A stretch of DNA of 11,107 nucleotides from an uncultured Clostridiaceae bacterium (lineage in GTDB: Bacteria > Bacillota > Clostridia > TANB77 > CAG-508). The notes below the pieces were generated by a model. The model searched no databases. It was given only the letters and a program-made list of their open reading frames with translations, and was not told the origin of the DNA. Positions 1 through 6,266 of the stretch are shown here, piece by piece. Position 1 is the stretch's first letter. Each line of letters starts with the position of its first letter. Where the stretch lies: assembly GCA_958417695.1 (NCBI GenBank), contig CATZDQ010000040.1:1-11107 (forward strand), given 5' to 3'. Both the position numbers and the translations under genes were made by a program.

Positions 1-429
1 TACCATTGGTTTTCCAGGCATTAACTTTTCACAAGTTTGGATACCTAACAAAGTAGCTGGATTATGTAGGGGGGCAAGCTCTGTACCTGCCTGTATTAAT
101 TGTTTAACCTGTTCATCAATCACTACAGAATGGTCAAATTGGTCTAATCCTTGTGGTACTCTATGACCAACGGCATCGATTTCTTCTAGAGAAGTAATAA
201 CACCATAATCTTCATGAAGTAATTGTTTTAACATAAAGGCAAAAGCTTCTTGATGATTTTGTACAGGATTTTCTAGTACATATTTTTCATCCCCTACTTT
301 ATGGGTTAGAAAGCTATTAGCTTGCCCTATCCTTTCATAGTTTCCTTTGGCCATAACTTCTTCGGTTTGCATATCTAATAATTGATATTTTAAAGAAGAA
401 CTTCCACAATTAATGACTAATATTTTCAT
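1..429 (-). CDS. ackA: Acetate kinase paralogue, N-terminal 143 residues (cut by window edge)
   Basis: This gene starts with ATG at 429 behind an AGGAGG site at 435-440 and runs off the left edge, so only the N-terminal third is visible. The family transfers phosphate between ATP and acetate in the cytoplasm. The phosphate-binding start (NCGSSSLKYQ, residues 7-16) and LAPLHNPA (about 118-125, active-site His) are present. By hand alignment it is ungapped against, and about two thirds identical to, the complete AckA next to it. The motif read as HRVVHGGE in the neighbour is HRVPQGLD here (residues 89-96): the arginine is kept, but Val-His and the second Gly are changed. It is the last visible gene of a pta-ackA-ackA run, 85 bases after the first ackA. 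It could be a diverged acetate kinase, a kinase for another short acid, or a decaying copy. The visible frame is open with no stop. Confidence 0.85.
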   Translation of the reverse strand, partial: MKILVINCGSSSLKYQLLDMQTEEVMAKGNYERIGQANSFLTHKVGDEKYVLENPVQNHQEAFAFMLKQLLHEDYGVITSLEEIDAVGHRVPQGLDQFDHSVVIDEQVKQLIQAGTELAPLHNPATLLGIQTCEKLMPGKPMV

Positions 430-434
430 ATAAA

Positions 435-440
435 CCTCCT
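435..440 (-). promoter_or_regulatory. Ribosome binding site of the downstream ackA copy
   Basis: AGGAGG on the minus strand lies 5 bases before the ATG at 429. It is a near-consensus Shine-Dalgarno sequence, which argues that the altered copy is still meant to be translated. Confidence 0.75.
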
Positions 441-456
441 ATGTTTTCTTTAGAAT

Positions 457-490
457 AGCCAGCATATAGTATGAATATTGTATGCTGGCT
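457..490. other. Stem-loop between the two ackA genes
   Basis: A perfect 10-base inverted repeat (AGCCAGCATA at 457-466, TATGCTGGCT at 481-490) encloses a 14-base loop. A T-rich run (491-503) follows it on the plus strand only. In the direction of the ackA genes the hairpin is preceded by A's and followed by a non-U-rich stretch leading to the next ribosome binding site. It therefore looks like a terminator for plus-strand (antisense) transcription, or an intercistronic processing or stability hairpin in the minus-strand message. It is not a standard terminator of the complete ackA. Confidence 0.6.
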
Positions 491-514
491 GTTTTATTTT
501 TTTACTTAGATTTT

Positions 515-1717
515 TTATTTTTGAATCAGTGCTAAGGTATCTCTCGCAATCATTAATTCTTCCTCTGTAGGTACAATCCATACCTTTACCTTAGATTCTG
601 GTTTAGAAATTTCTCTTTCTACTGCCTTTACTTGGTTTGCTTCTTGGTCTAATTCTACACCCATAAAACCTAAATACGCACAAATCATCTTTCTTTCATC
701 TGGTCCTCTTTCACCAACACCACCGGCAAAAGTAATGACATCTACGCCATTCATAGCAACGGCATATTTCGCAATATATTGTGCAATAATATAACAATAG
801 GTATCCATTGCCATTTGTGCTCTTTGACTATTTTCATCTTGTTTTTCCATAGATTCTAGTAAATCTCTATTATCTGCAGAAATACCAGACATACCTAATA
901 AACCTGATTTTTTATTTAAAATGGCTTCCATTTCATCTGGTGTTAATTGTTCTTTTTTCATTAAAAAAGTAACGATAGATGGGTCTAAATCTCCAGATCT
1001 AGTTCCCATGGCAATTCCAGCAAGTGGTGTAAAGCCCATAGAGGTGTCTACTGATTTCCCATCTTGGATAGCACATAAACTAGCCCCTTGACCTAAATGA
1101 CAGTTGATAATCTTTAAATCTTTTGCTGGTTTGTTTAGAAGTTCTGCAATTCTTTGTGATACATAACGATGAGAGGTTCCATGGAATCCATATTTACGAA
1201 TTTTATATTTTTCATAATAGGTATATGGGATAGGATAAATATATCTTTCTTGTGGTATCGTTTGATGAAAGGCAGTATCAAATACCGCTACCATTGGTTT
1301 TCCAGGCATTACTTTTTCACAAGCTTCTATTCCAGTTAAAGCAGCTGGATTATGTAGGGGTGCTAATTCTATACAATCACGGATAGCTTCTTTAACCTCT
1401 GCTGTGATGACTACAGATTGATTAAATTTCTCTCCTCCATGAACGACTCTATGGCCTACAGCTGCAATTTCGTCTAAAGAAGCAATAACCCCGTGCTCAC
1501 TATCTGTAAATTGTTCCATTACAAAAGCAATTGCTTCTTCATGATTACTTACTTGCTTCTCATATTTATACTTTTGGTCTCCTACTTTGTGAGTTAGAAA
1601 AGAACCTTCTAATCCAATTCTTTCATAGTTTCCTTTGGCCATAACTTCTTCTGTCTCCATATCTAATAATTGATATTTTAAAGAAGAACTTCCACTGTTT
1701 AATACTAATATTTTCAT
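515..1717 (-). CDS. ackA: Acetate kinase
   Basis: This 400-residue protein has the usual AckA length and all expected catalytic positions. It interconverts acetyl-phosphate plus ADP with acetate plus ATP, the ATP-yielding last step of acetate fermentation in the cytoplasm. Visible motifs are NSGSSSLK (7-14), GHRVVHGGE (88-96, with the acetate-binding Arg90), LHNPA (His122), FDTAFH (Asp147), YGFHGTSH (His179), NCHLGQG (His207), MGTRSGDLDP (Arg240), TFAGGVGERG (329-338) and TEEELMIARD (384-393, containing the catalytic-site Glu). The ATG at 1717 follows a GGAG ribosome binding site about 9 bases upstream. It lies 26 bases after pta, so the two are almost certainly cotranscribed. A partial paralogue follows downstream. 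Confidence 0.97.
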   Translation of the reverse strand: MKILVLNSGSSSLKYQLLDMETEEVMAKGNYERIGLEGSFLTHKVGDQKYKYEKQVSNHEEAIAFVMEQFTDSEHGVIASLDEIAAVGHRVVHGGEKFNQSVVITAEVKEAIRDCIELAPLHNPAALTGIEACEKVMPGKPMVAVFDTAFHQTIPQERYIYPIPYTYYEKYKIRKYGFHGTSHRYVSQRIAELLNKPAKDLKIINCHLGQGASLCAIQDGKSVDTSMGFTPLAGIAMGTRSGDLDPSIVTFLMKKEQLTPDEMEAILNKKSGLLGMSGISADNRDLLESMEKQDENSQRAQMAMDTYCYIIAQYIAKYAVAMNGVDVITFAGGVGERGPDERKMICAYLGFMGVELDQEANQVKAVEREISKPESKVKVWIVPTEEELMIARDTLALIQK

Positions 1718-1743
1718 ATTCTTTTTCTCCTACCTTTTCTTTT

Positions 1744-2745
1744 TTAATTTTGTTCTTGTGCCTGTACAGCTGTAATAGCAATAACGCCAGCAACATCTTC
1801 TGCGCTACATCCTCTAGATAAGTCATTGACTGGTTTTGCAATTCCTTGGCAAAGTGGTCCATAAGCTTCTGCTTTGGCTAATCTTTGTACCAATTTATAA
1901 CCAATATTTCCAGCATCTAAGTCTGGGAATACTAAGGTATTGGCTCTTCCAGCAACAGGGCTTCCTGGTGCTTTAGAAGCTGCAATTTCAGGGATAATCG
2001 CTGCATCTAATTGTAGTTCTCCATCTGCTATTAAATCAGGCATTTTTTCTTTTAAAATATGGGTGGCTTCTACTACTTTTTCTGTAAGTGGTGAATGAGC
2101 ACTTCCATAAGTAGAATAAGAAAGCATAGCAACTCTTGGCTCGCTACCAACTAATTGTTTAAAACTTTTACTAGAAGAAATAGCAATTTCAGATAAGCTA
2201 TCTGCATCAGGATATTCATTTAGTCCACTGTCTGCAAAGATAAATGCTCCTTTTTCACCATATTCACAGTTTGGTACTACCATTAAGAAAAAGGCAGATA
2301 CTAACTTGGTGCCTGGTGCTGTTTTTAAGATTTGAAGTGCTGGACGTAAGGTGTCTGATGTAGAATGACATGCACCAGATACTAATCCGTCAGCATCCCC
2401 TTGTTTTACCATCATCATACCGAAATATACATAGTTTTTCATGGTCTCTTTTGCTTTGTCTAAAGTCATACCTTTTGCTTTTCTTAGTTCATAAAAAGCA
2501 TTTGCATAACTACTAAATTTTTCACAATGTTCTGGGTCTACAATTTTAGCATTTTCTAAATGTAAATGATTCTCTTGTGCTAATTTTAAAATTTCCTCTT
2601 TATTTCCTATCAAAATGATATCACTGTATCCTTCTTCTAAAGCAATTTGTGCTGCTTTTAATACACGAACATCATCTGTTTCTGGTAATACGATTGTTTG
2701 AATATTTTGTTTGGCTCTTTGTTTGATATCGTCTATAAAAGACAT
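1744..2745 (-). CDS. pta: Phosphate acetyltransferase
   Basis: This 333-residue protein matches the short, single-domain Pta of Firmicutes and lacks the long N-terminal extension of the enterobacterial enzyme. It converts acetyl-CoA and phosphate to acetyl-phosphate and CoA, feeding acetate kinase. Visible motifs are IVLPETDDVRVLKAA (18-32), DGLVSGACHSTSDTLRPALQ (119-138), KGAFIFADSGLNEYPD (165-180), the C-terminal GRANTLVFPDLDAGNIGYK block (266-284) and DLSRGCSAEDVAGV (308-321). The Ser-Arg of that last motif corresponds to active-site residues of the characterised archaeal Pta. The ATG at 2745 has an AAGGAGG site about 8 bases upstream. It is the first gene of the pta-ackA-ackA unit, with a candidate promoter at 2783-2811. 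PTA and PTB (butyryl) enzymes share the fold. The pairing with ackA favours PTA. Confidence 0.96.
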   Translation of the reverse strand: MSFIDDIKQRAKQNIQTIVLPETDDVRVLKAAQIALEEGYSDIILIGNKEEILKLAQENHLHLENAKIVDPEHCEKFSSYANAFYELRKAKGMTLDKAKETMKNYVYFGMMMVKQGDADGLVSGACHSTSDTLRPALQILKTAPGTKLVSAFFLMVVPNCEYGEKGAFIFADSGLNEYPDADSLSEIAISSSKSFKQLVGSEPRVAMLSYSTYGSAHSPLTEKVVEATHILKEKMPDLIADGELQLDAAIIPEIAASKAPGSPVAGRANTLVFPDLDAGNIGYKLVQRLAKAEAYGPLCQGIAKPVNDLSRGCSAEDVAGVIAITAVQAQEQN

Positions 2746-2782
2746 GTTGATTTCCTCCTTTTATATTTTTATTGACGCTATT

Positions 2783-2811
2783 ATTATATATAGATTTTTC
2801 CAAAAGCACAA
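2783..2811 (-). promoter_or_regulatory. Candidate sigma-A promoter of pta-ackA
   Basis: On the minus strand TTGTGC (2806-2811) and TATAAT (2783-2788) are 17 bases apart. The -10 is perfect and the -35 matches only three of six positions. Transcription would start near 2776, giving a leader of about 30 bases before pta. No obvious operator or catabolite-response box was seen around it. Confidence 0.5.
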
Positions 2812-2830
2812 GAGTTTTAGGGTAAAAAAC

Positions 2831-2870
2831 AAAGAAAAAACCATAGAAATATAGTTTTCCTATAGTTTTT
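2831..2870 (-). terminator. Intrinsic terminator after the 276-residue membrane protein gene
   Basis: On the minus strand AAAACTATAG (2860-2869) pairs with CTATGGTTTT (2837-2846) with one G-U pair. The loop is 13 bases and the hairpin runs into a T-rich tail. It starts about 7 bases after the stop at 2877. It separates the three-gene unit upstream from the pta promoter. Confidence 0.7.
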
Positions 2871-2876
2871 ACGATT

Positions 2877-3707
2877 TTATAATAAATTTGGTGTATCCAT
2901 CGTTATTTGACCACTATCCTCAATCTTAAAATCTATTGTCATGGTAAAGTCTTCCTCTATAGGGAAAACCAATTTATATTCTCCCGTTGGAAGTTCTCCA
3001 TAAATGGGGGTCCAATCTATTTTTCGCCCTTCTACTAGGTAGGCTTCTTCTGTTTTATTGCTTAGGGTGGTTATTGTATCTTTAGGAGGAACGTCAGAAA
3101 TTTTTTTCACTTCTTCCCATATAAATTCTAAACCTGTTCCTGTATAGCCTGCTACAGAATTTGGGGTATCTTCTCCTATTTTATATCCAATACCTGTATA
3201 ATCTTTGTTTTTTACCTTACGTTCAACGGTATAACGATAAGTATCACTGTAATGGTAGGGTAATTCATTAGTATCTATTATCATAAAAGAAATACCTGTT
3301 TTCGTTAGTTTTGATATACTAACATGTACATTTGATTTAGAACTGTAAGCATATTTAAGGATATTTTCTGGTATGATTATATCACTTTTTTCCTTGATAA
3401 TCTTAATCTTTCCTATATTTCCAAACTGTGCTGGATAAGTATCTGCAATGCTTCCATCATAATAAATAGCAATTTCTTGATTTGGTTTAAATCTCTTATT
3501 TTCTTCATCTGTAAAACCAACAATATATAGTCCATTATCTTCCATTCCCATGACTACCATACTATTTTCATTTGCTCGCACAATAACAGCGGTTGTTTTT
3601 GCAAGTGTATGATTGTACCACTTTACAAGAAAAATCGTTACACAGATAAGTGCTAATGCGGCTAGTATCCCTAATAGGATAAATGTAATTTTTAATCCTC
3701 TTTTCAT
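2877..3707 (-). CDS. Membrane-anchored protein with C-terminal bacterial Ig-like domain
   Basis: This 276-residue protein has a short basic start (MKRGLK) and one hydrophobic segment at about 7-29. The rest should lie outside the membrane. Residues 38-105 form a small beta-rich domain (VIVRANENSMVVMG, later IAIYYDGSIADTYPAQFG) resembling the OB-like part of DUF3221-type lipoproteins. Residues about 127-262 resemble the Ig-like Big_14 type of Clostridia: a YTVERKV strand, then DWTPIYGELPTGEYKLVFP at 231-249. These assignments are from memory of family patterns. No lipobox cysteine or catalytic motif is seen, so the function is unknown. The start has a GGGAG site. It follows the MBL-fold gene by 78 bases with no terminator between them, so cotranscription is likely. 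Confidence 0.85.
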   Translation of the reverse strand: MKRGLKITFILLGILAALALICVTIFLVKWYNHTLAKTTAVIVRANENSMVVMGMEDNGLYIVGFTDEENKRFKPNQEIAIYYDGSIADTYPAQFGNIGKIKIIKEKSDIIIPENILKYAYSSKSNVHVSISKLTKTGISFMIIDTNELPYHYSDTYRYTVERKVKNKDYTGIGYKIGEDTPNSVAGYTGTGLEFIWEEVKKISDVPPKDTITTLSNKTEEAYLVEGRKIDWTPIYGELPTGEYKLVFPIEEDFTMTIDFKIEDSGQITMDTPNLL

Positions 3708-3785
3708 TTAAATCTCCCATTCCTTTCTATTCTTTAGATAGTTTCTTTTTGCTTTTTGTTGGTTAATTTCATACTTTTTTTATTT

Positions 3786-4592
3786 TTACAACTCTATATG
3801 CTCCAAATCATTTGGTACGTATACATTCCCTTGAAAATATAATTTAGCTTCTTTGGTATATAATTTTTTTCGATTAGCTAAGTCATTATCATTTGTATGA
3901 TATAAAATTAAATTTTTTACTTGTAATTCATTGGCTATTTGGGCAGCTGTTTTAACTGTAGAATGCATTTTTTCATATGGTTTATAAAGATTTGCTTCAG
4001 AGTCCATACACATAGCCTCATGTAGTAGCCAATCTGCCTTTCTAACTTCAGAAGTTAACACATTATGGAATGTTTCATCTCCCAAAAAAACTAAAGTTTT
4101 TTTATTTTCCAAAGTCGTTTTAAATCCAAATTGTTTTTCCTTTTTTGCATGTAAGTCTAAAAATTTTATAGAATAGTTTAATATAGATACTTCCTCTTTA
4201 TCTTCTACTATTCTTAAAAAGATGCGAGTTCCAATCCATTGCATACACCTTTCTGATAATAGTTCTGATAGAATTGTCTTAACACTTTTTTCTAATTCTT
4301 TATGCATATAAATATTCAAATTCCCCTCATAGGAATTTTCAGTAAAACATTTATTTATATATCTAATTATCCAAAATAACCCTAAAATATGGTCAGTATG
4401 TTTATGAGAAAGAATAATATCATGTATATTTCTAAAATCAATCTGTGCATTTCGTAACTGTTTTAAAATTTGTAATCCGCCACCAGTGTCTACTAATATA
4501 CCTTTTTGTTCATTATTTTGTAAAATGAAGCAAGTATTAAAGCAATCTAATGTCATAGCATGTCCTGTACCTAACATAATTATTTTTTCCAT
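3786..4592 (-). CDS. Metallo-beta-lactamase-fold hydrolase, RNase Z-like
   Basis: This 268-residue cytoplasmic protein has no signal peptide. The metal site is complete by eye: SHKHTDH (62-68, the HxHxDH motif), His148 in a DLHAKKEKQFGF context, GDETF (Asp172), HEA (191-193), a lone His210, and YHTN (His232). The spacing and the HxxxxxxFG feature resemble the RNase Z/ElaC branch, which cuts tRNA 3' ends. I do not see a clear substrate-binding exosite arm, so it may be a related phosphodiesterase rather than the housekeeping tRNase Z. The ATG at 4592 follows an AAGGAGA site that nearly abuts the stop of the upstream phosphoesterase gene. The 19-base gap suggests coupled expression. Confidence 0.88.
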   Translation of the reverse strand: MEKIIMLGTGHAMTLDCFNTCFILQNNEQKGILVDTGGGLQILKQLRNAQIDFRNIHDIILSHKHTDHILGLFWIIRYINKCFTENSYEGNLNIYMHKELEKSVKTILSELLSERCMQWIGTRIFLRIVEDKEEVSILNYSIKFLDLHAKKEKQFGFKTTLENKKTLVFLGDETFHNVLTSEVRKADWLLHEAMCMDSEANLYKPYEKMHSTVKTAAQIANELQVKNLILYHTNDNDLANRKKLYTKEAKLYFQGNVYVPNDLEHIEL

Positions 4593-4611
4593 AATTTGAT
4601 TTTCTCCTTTT

Positions 4612-5367
4612 CTATTTTTTTAATTTTCTATACTTAGCAGTTGTTAATTCTTCTATATAAGGAATTATATCAGGAGTTTCATTTCTTTTAGCCAATTCTA
4701 TTTCTTTTTGAATATCATAAGGGACTCTTATAAATTGAATGGATAAAGGCGCTTTTTCTTTGGAAGCATATTCTCCTTCTATAATGCAATAATAGGCCTG
4801 CATAGTTTCTTGCATATTCGTAATTGTTTCATCGTAATTCGGAAACTCTAAAACATTACCAACACTTCCTATGTTGATAATTGTTTTATTCTGTAATTTT
4901 TGCATGTATTGTTTATGAATGTCAGCATATAAAACGATATCTGGTATTTGCCCATTTTCATCTTCAAATAGAGTCATTTTTCTTTCTATCGAATCTATAT
5001 CAAAAATTCTATTAGAAAAATCCTGTTTTGTAGCATGAAACATACGTATAAAGCTTCCACTCATATATAAATCATGATATAGTGGAAGACTATCTAAGTA
5101 AGAAAGCCTTTCTTTTCCTAACTTATTTTGATACCATTGTTTATGGGGACTATTAGGATACACAGCACTATTATCACAATTTCCTTTTACAACAACTTCA
5201 CATTTTTCTTTGATAATATCAACAACTTCACAAGGCGAAGAGCCTTTTAGAACTAAATCTCCTAAGCAAAAAATTCTATGAATGTTTCTATTTTCTATAT
5301 CTTTTAATACCGCTTCTAATGCCACTATATTTGAATGAATATCTGCTATAAAAGCTATTTTCTCCAT
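4612..5367 (-). CDS. Calcineurin-like metallophosphoesterase, YfcE/MJ0936-like
   Basis: This is a 251-residue cytoplasmic protein when started at the ATG at 5367. An in-frame TTG at 5373 lies only 3 bases from the AGGAG site at 5377-5381, while the ATG lies 9 bases from it, so the ATG is preferred. Metallophosphoesterase motifs in order are ADIHSN (8-13), LGDLV (35-39), KGNCD (61-65), FHAT (110-113) and NIGSVGN (165-171). Family members are phosphodiesterases acting on nucleotides or artificial diesters, and true substrates are mostly unknown. At the position of the usual GHTH box the protein reads ADIH (148-151), so the first histidine is replaced by aspartate. It is the first gene of a unit with the MBL-fold hydrolase. 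No convincing promoter was found upstream. Confidence 0.88.
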   Translation of the reverse strand: MEKIAFIADIHSNIVALEAVLKDIENRNIHRIFCLGDLVLKGSSPCEVVDIIKEKCEVVVKGNCDNSAVYPNSPHKQWYQNKLGKERLSYLDSLPLYHDLYMSGSFIRMFHATKQDFSNRIFDIDSIERKMTLFEDENGQIPDIVLYADIHKQYMQKLQNKTIINIGSVGNVLEFPNYDETITNMQETMQAYYCIIEGEYASKEKAPLSIQFIRVPYDIQKEIELAKRNETPDIIPYIEELTTAKYRKLKK

Positions 5368-5376
5368 TTTCAATTT

Positions 5377-5381
5377 CTCCT
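5377..5381 (-). promoter_or_regulatory. Ribosome binding site that decides the phosphoesterase start
   Basis: AGGAG on the minus strand is 9 bases from the ATG at 5367 but only 3 bases from an in-frame TTG at 5373. This favours the ATG and shortens the protein by two residues relative to the longest open frame. Confidence 0.7.
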
Positions 5382-5423
5382 ATCTGCGTATTTCTTTTAT
5401 TATGTTGTTATTTTATAATAGAT

Positions 5424-5459
5424 ACAGAAAAAAAGAAAGTACTTTTTTGTACTTTCTGT
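5424..5459 (-). terminator. Intrinsic terminator of the cwlJ-gerQ unit
   Basis: On the minus strand AGAAAGTAC (5449-5457) and GTACTTTCT (5434-5442) form a perfect 9-base stem around an A6 loop. A run of T's (to about 5427) follows it. It lies just after the gerQ-like stop at 5465 and is one of the clearest terminators in the window. Confidence 0.9.
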
Positions 5460-5464
5460 AAACA

Positions 5465-5761
5465 TTATATTTGAAAATCATGGTCTCCTCGATAAGGATA
5501 CTCTGAGATAACCACAAATTTAATAGAATAAATATCACAATATAGTAAATTACCACTTTCAATAGATCTTAACAGTACATAACTTGCTCCTACATCCTCT
5601 AATATACCAACCCTATCTTCTAAGGTAGTTGTTCCTATTAAAAATTGAATTCTGACTAATTTTCCGATATTCTCTCTTAAAAAAGCAGGGGTATATATAT
5701 TATTGATTAAAGTCTCTGGTATACGACCACTGTCTGTATCTACTTGCCTATTTTGTTCCAT
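5465..5761 (-). CDS. gerQ: GerQ-like spore coat protein
   Basis: This 98-residue protein matches the conserved C-terminal part of Bacillus GerQ by pattern. The block starting FLRENIGKLVRIQF (28-41), then a short turn, GILEDVGASYVLL (53-65) and LLYCDIYSIKFV (72-83), lines up with the GerQ segment from ENILRLNRGK to the LLLxxYLDYVTF strand. GerQ holds the cortex hydrolase CwlJ in the spore coat and is needed for calcium-dipicolinate-triggered germination in Bacillus. The long Gln/Pro-rich N-terminus of Bacillus GerQ, used for transglutaminase cross-linking, is absent. It lies 20 bases after cwlJ with an AGGAGG site about 7 bases before its ATG, and is followed by a terminator. Homology is inferred from recall, but the cwlJ linkage supports it strongly. 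Confidence 0.8.
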   Translation of the reverse strand: MEQNRQVDTDSGRIPETLINNIYTPAFLRENIGKLVRIQFLIGTTTLEDRVGILEDVGASYVLLRSIESGNLLYCDIYSIKFVVISEYPYRGDHDFQI

Positions 5762-5781
5762 AGCTTCCCTCCTATTTCTAT

Positions 5782-6228
5782 TTAGGTATCTTTGTAAAGA
5801 GCGGTTGGCTTATAAAAACAATGTCCTAGAATACGCGTATGAAGATTCCCACTACCATTATAGGGAAAAACATCTGGACAAGTTGGCATAAAAGGATTCA
5901 TATACCATAAACAATCACCCGCTTCTGAAATTCTATTACCAGCAATAGCCCAATCCGCAATTTCATAATGCACATCAGTTGGCACCATATTATAAATATT
6001 TTGAGGATTGTAATTTCCATACAACTGTTCCCTAGCACAATCAAACTGACTTTCTTGGAAAAGAATATTACGAATACTACCACCTTGTGACACTCTAGCA
6101 TATTCTCCTACAGGTACTTGTACACGATTCATAATAACCGAAGCGACTGCTTTCATGCCAATTTCCCCTTCTCCTCCCGCTTCACATTGTATCATTCTGG
6201 CCAGTAATTCTCTTTCTGAATAAGCCAT
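5782..6228 (-). CDS. cwlJ: Spore cortex-lytic enzyme CwlJ (SleB/CwlJ hydrolase family)
   Basis: This 148-residue protein is essentially one hydrolase domain without a signal peptide. That is typical of CwlJ, which is made in the mother cell and placed in the coat, and unlike SleB, which is exported. The family signature is clear: ELLARMIQCEAGGEGEIGMKAV near the start with the likely catalytic Glu16, VIMNRV (31-36), FDCAREQLY (62-70), and CLWYMNP (106-112) in place of the usual FxNP box. It degrades the muramic-lactam-containing cortex peptidoglycan during germination. The next gene encodes the GerQ-like partner. Its ribosome binding site AGGTGG (6235-6240) is part of the terminator of the gene upstream, so read-through message should be poorly translated. 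A separate sporulation promoter is expected. Confidence 0.93.
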   Translation of the reverse strand: MAYSERELLARMIQCEAGGEGEIGMKAVASVIMNRVQVPVGEYARVSQGGSIRNILFQESQFDCAREQLYGNYNPQNIYNMVPTDVHYEIADWAIAGNRISEAGDCLWYMNPFMPTCPDVFPYNGSGNLHTRILGHCFYKPTALYKDT

Positions 6229-6266
6229 AAAAAACCACCTCTAATACTTATTATATTAAAGGTGGT
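6229..6266 (-). terminator. Terminator of the surface-protein gene, containing the cwlJ ribosome binding site
   Basis: On the minus strand ACCACCTTTAATA (6254-6266) pairs with TATTAGAGGTGGT (6234-6246). This is a 13-base stem with one G-U pair and a 7-base loop, and the hairpin ends in six T's (6229-6234; the first is also the last stem base). The T-run touches the cwlJ ATG at 6228. The 3' arm includes AGGTGG, the only ribosome binding site for cwlJ. The hairpin begins 33 bases after the stop at 6300. A terminator role is clear. Sequestration of the cwlJ site in read-through RNA follows from the pairing. Confidence 0.85.
6249..6257 (-). promoter_or_regulatory. Weak candidate -10 element for cwlJ inside the terminator loop
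   Basis: AATATAATA on the minus strand resembles the CATAnnnTA -10 of mother-cell sigma-K (and, less well, the sigma-E -10). An AC dinucleotide lies 17 bases upstream. It also contains TATAAT but has no sigma-A -35. Initiation here would begin in the hairpin's 3' half and leave the cwlJ ribosome binding site free. This is inference from short matches. Confidence 0.25.

Noticed and set aside
1623..1862. Minus-strand open frame of 79 codons spanning the pta-ackA junction.
   Set aside because: It overlaps two well-supported genes in another frame, has no recognisable domain and no suitable ribosome binding site.
5412..5420. TATTATAAA upstream of the phosphoesterase gene as a -10 element.
   Set aside because: No acceptable -35 lies 16-18 bases upstream. 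That region is the terminator stem of the preceding unit. A promoter here remains possible but is not supported.
5898..6101. Minus-strand frame of 67 codons inside cwlJ.
   Set aside because: It lies entirely within cwlJ in another frame. The cwlJ frame carries the full hydrolase signature.
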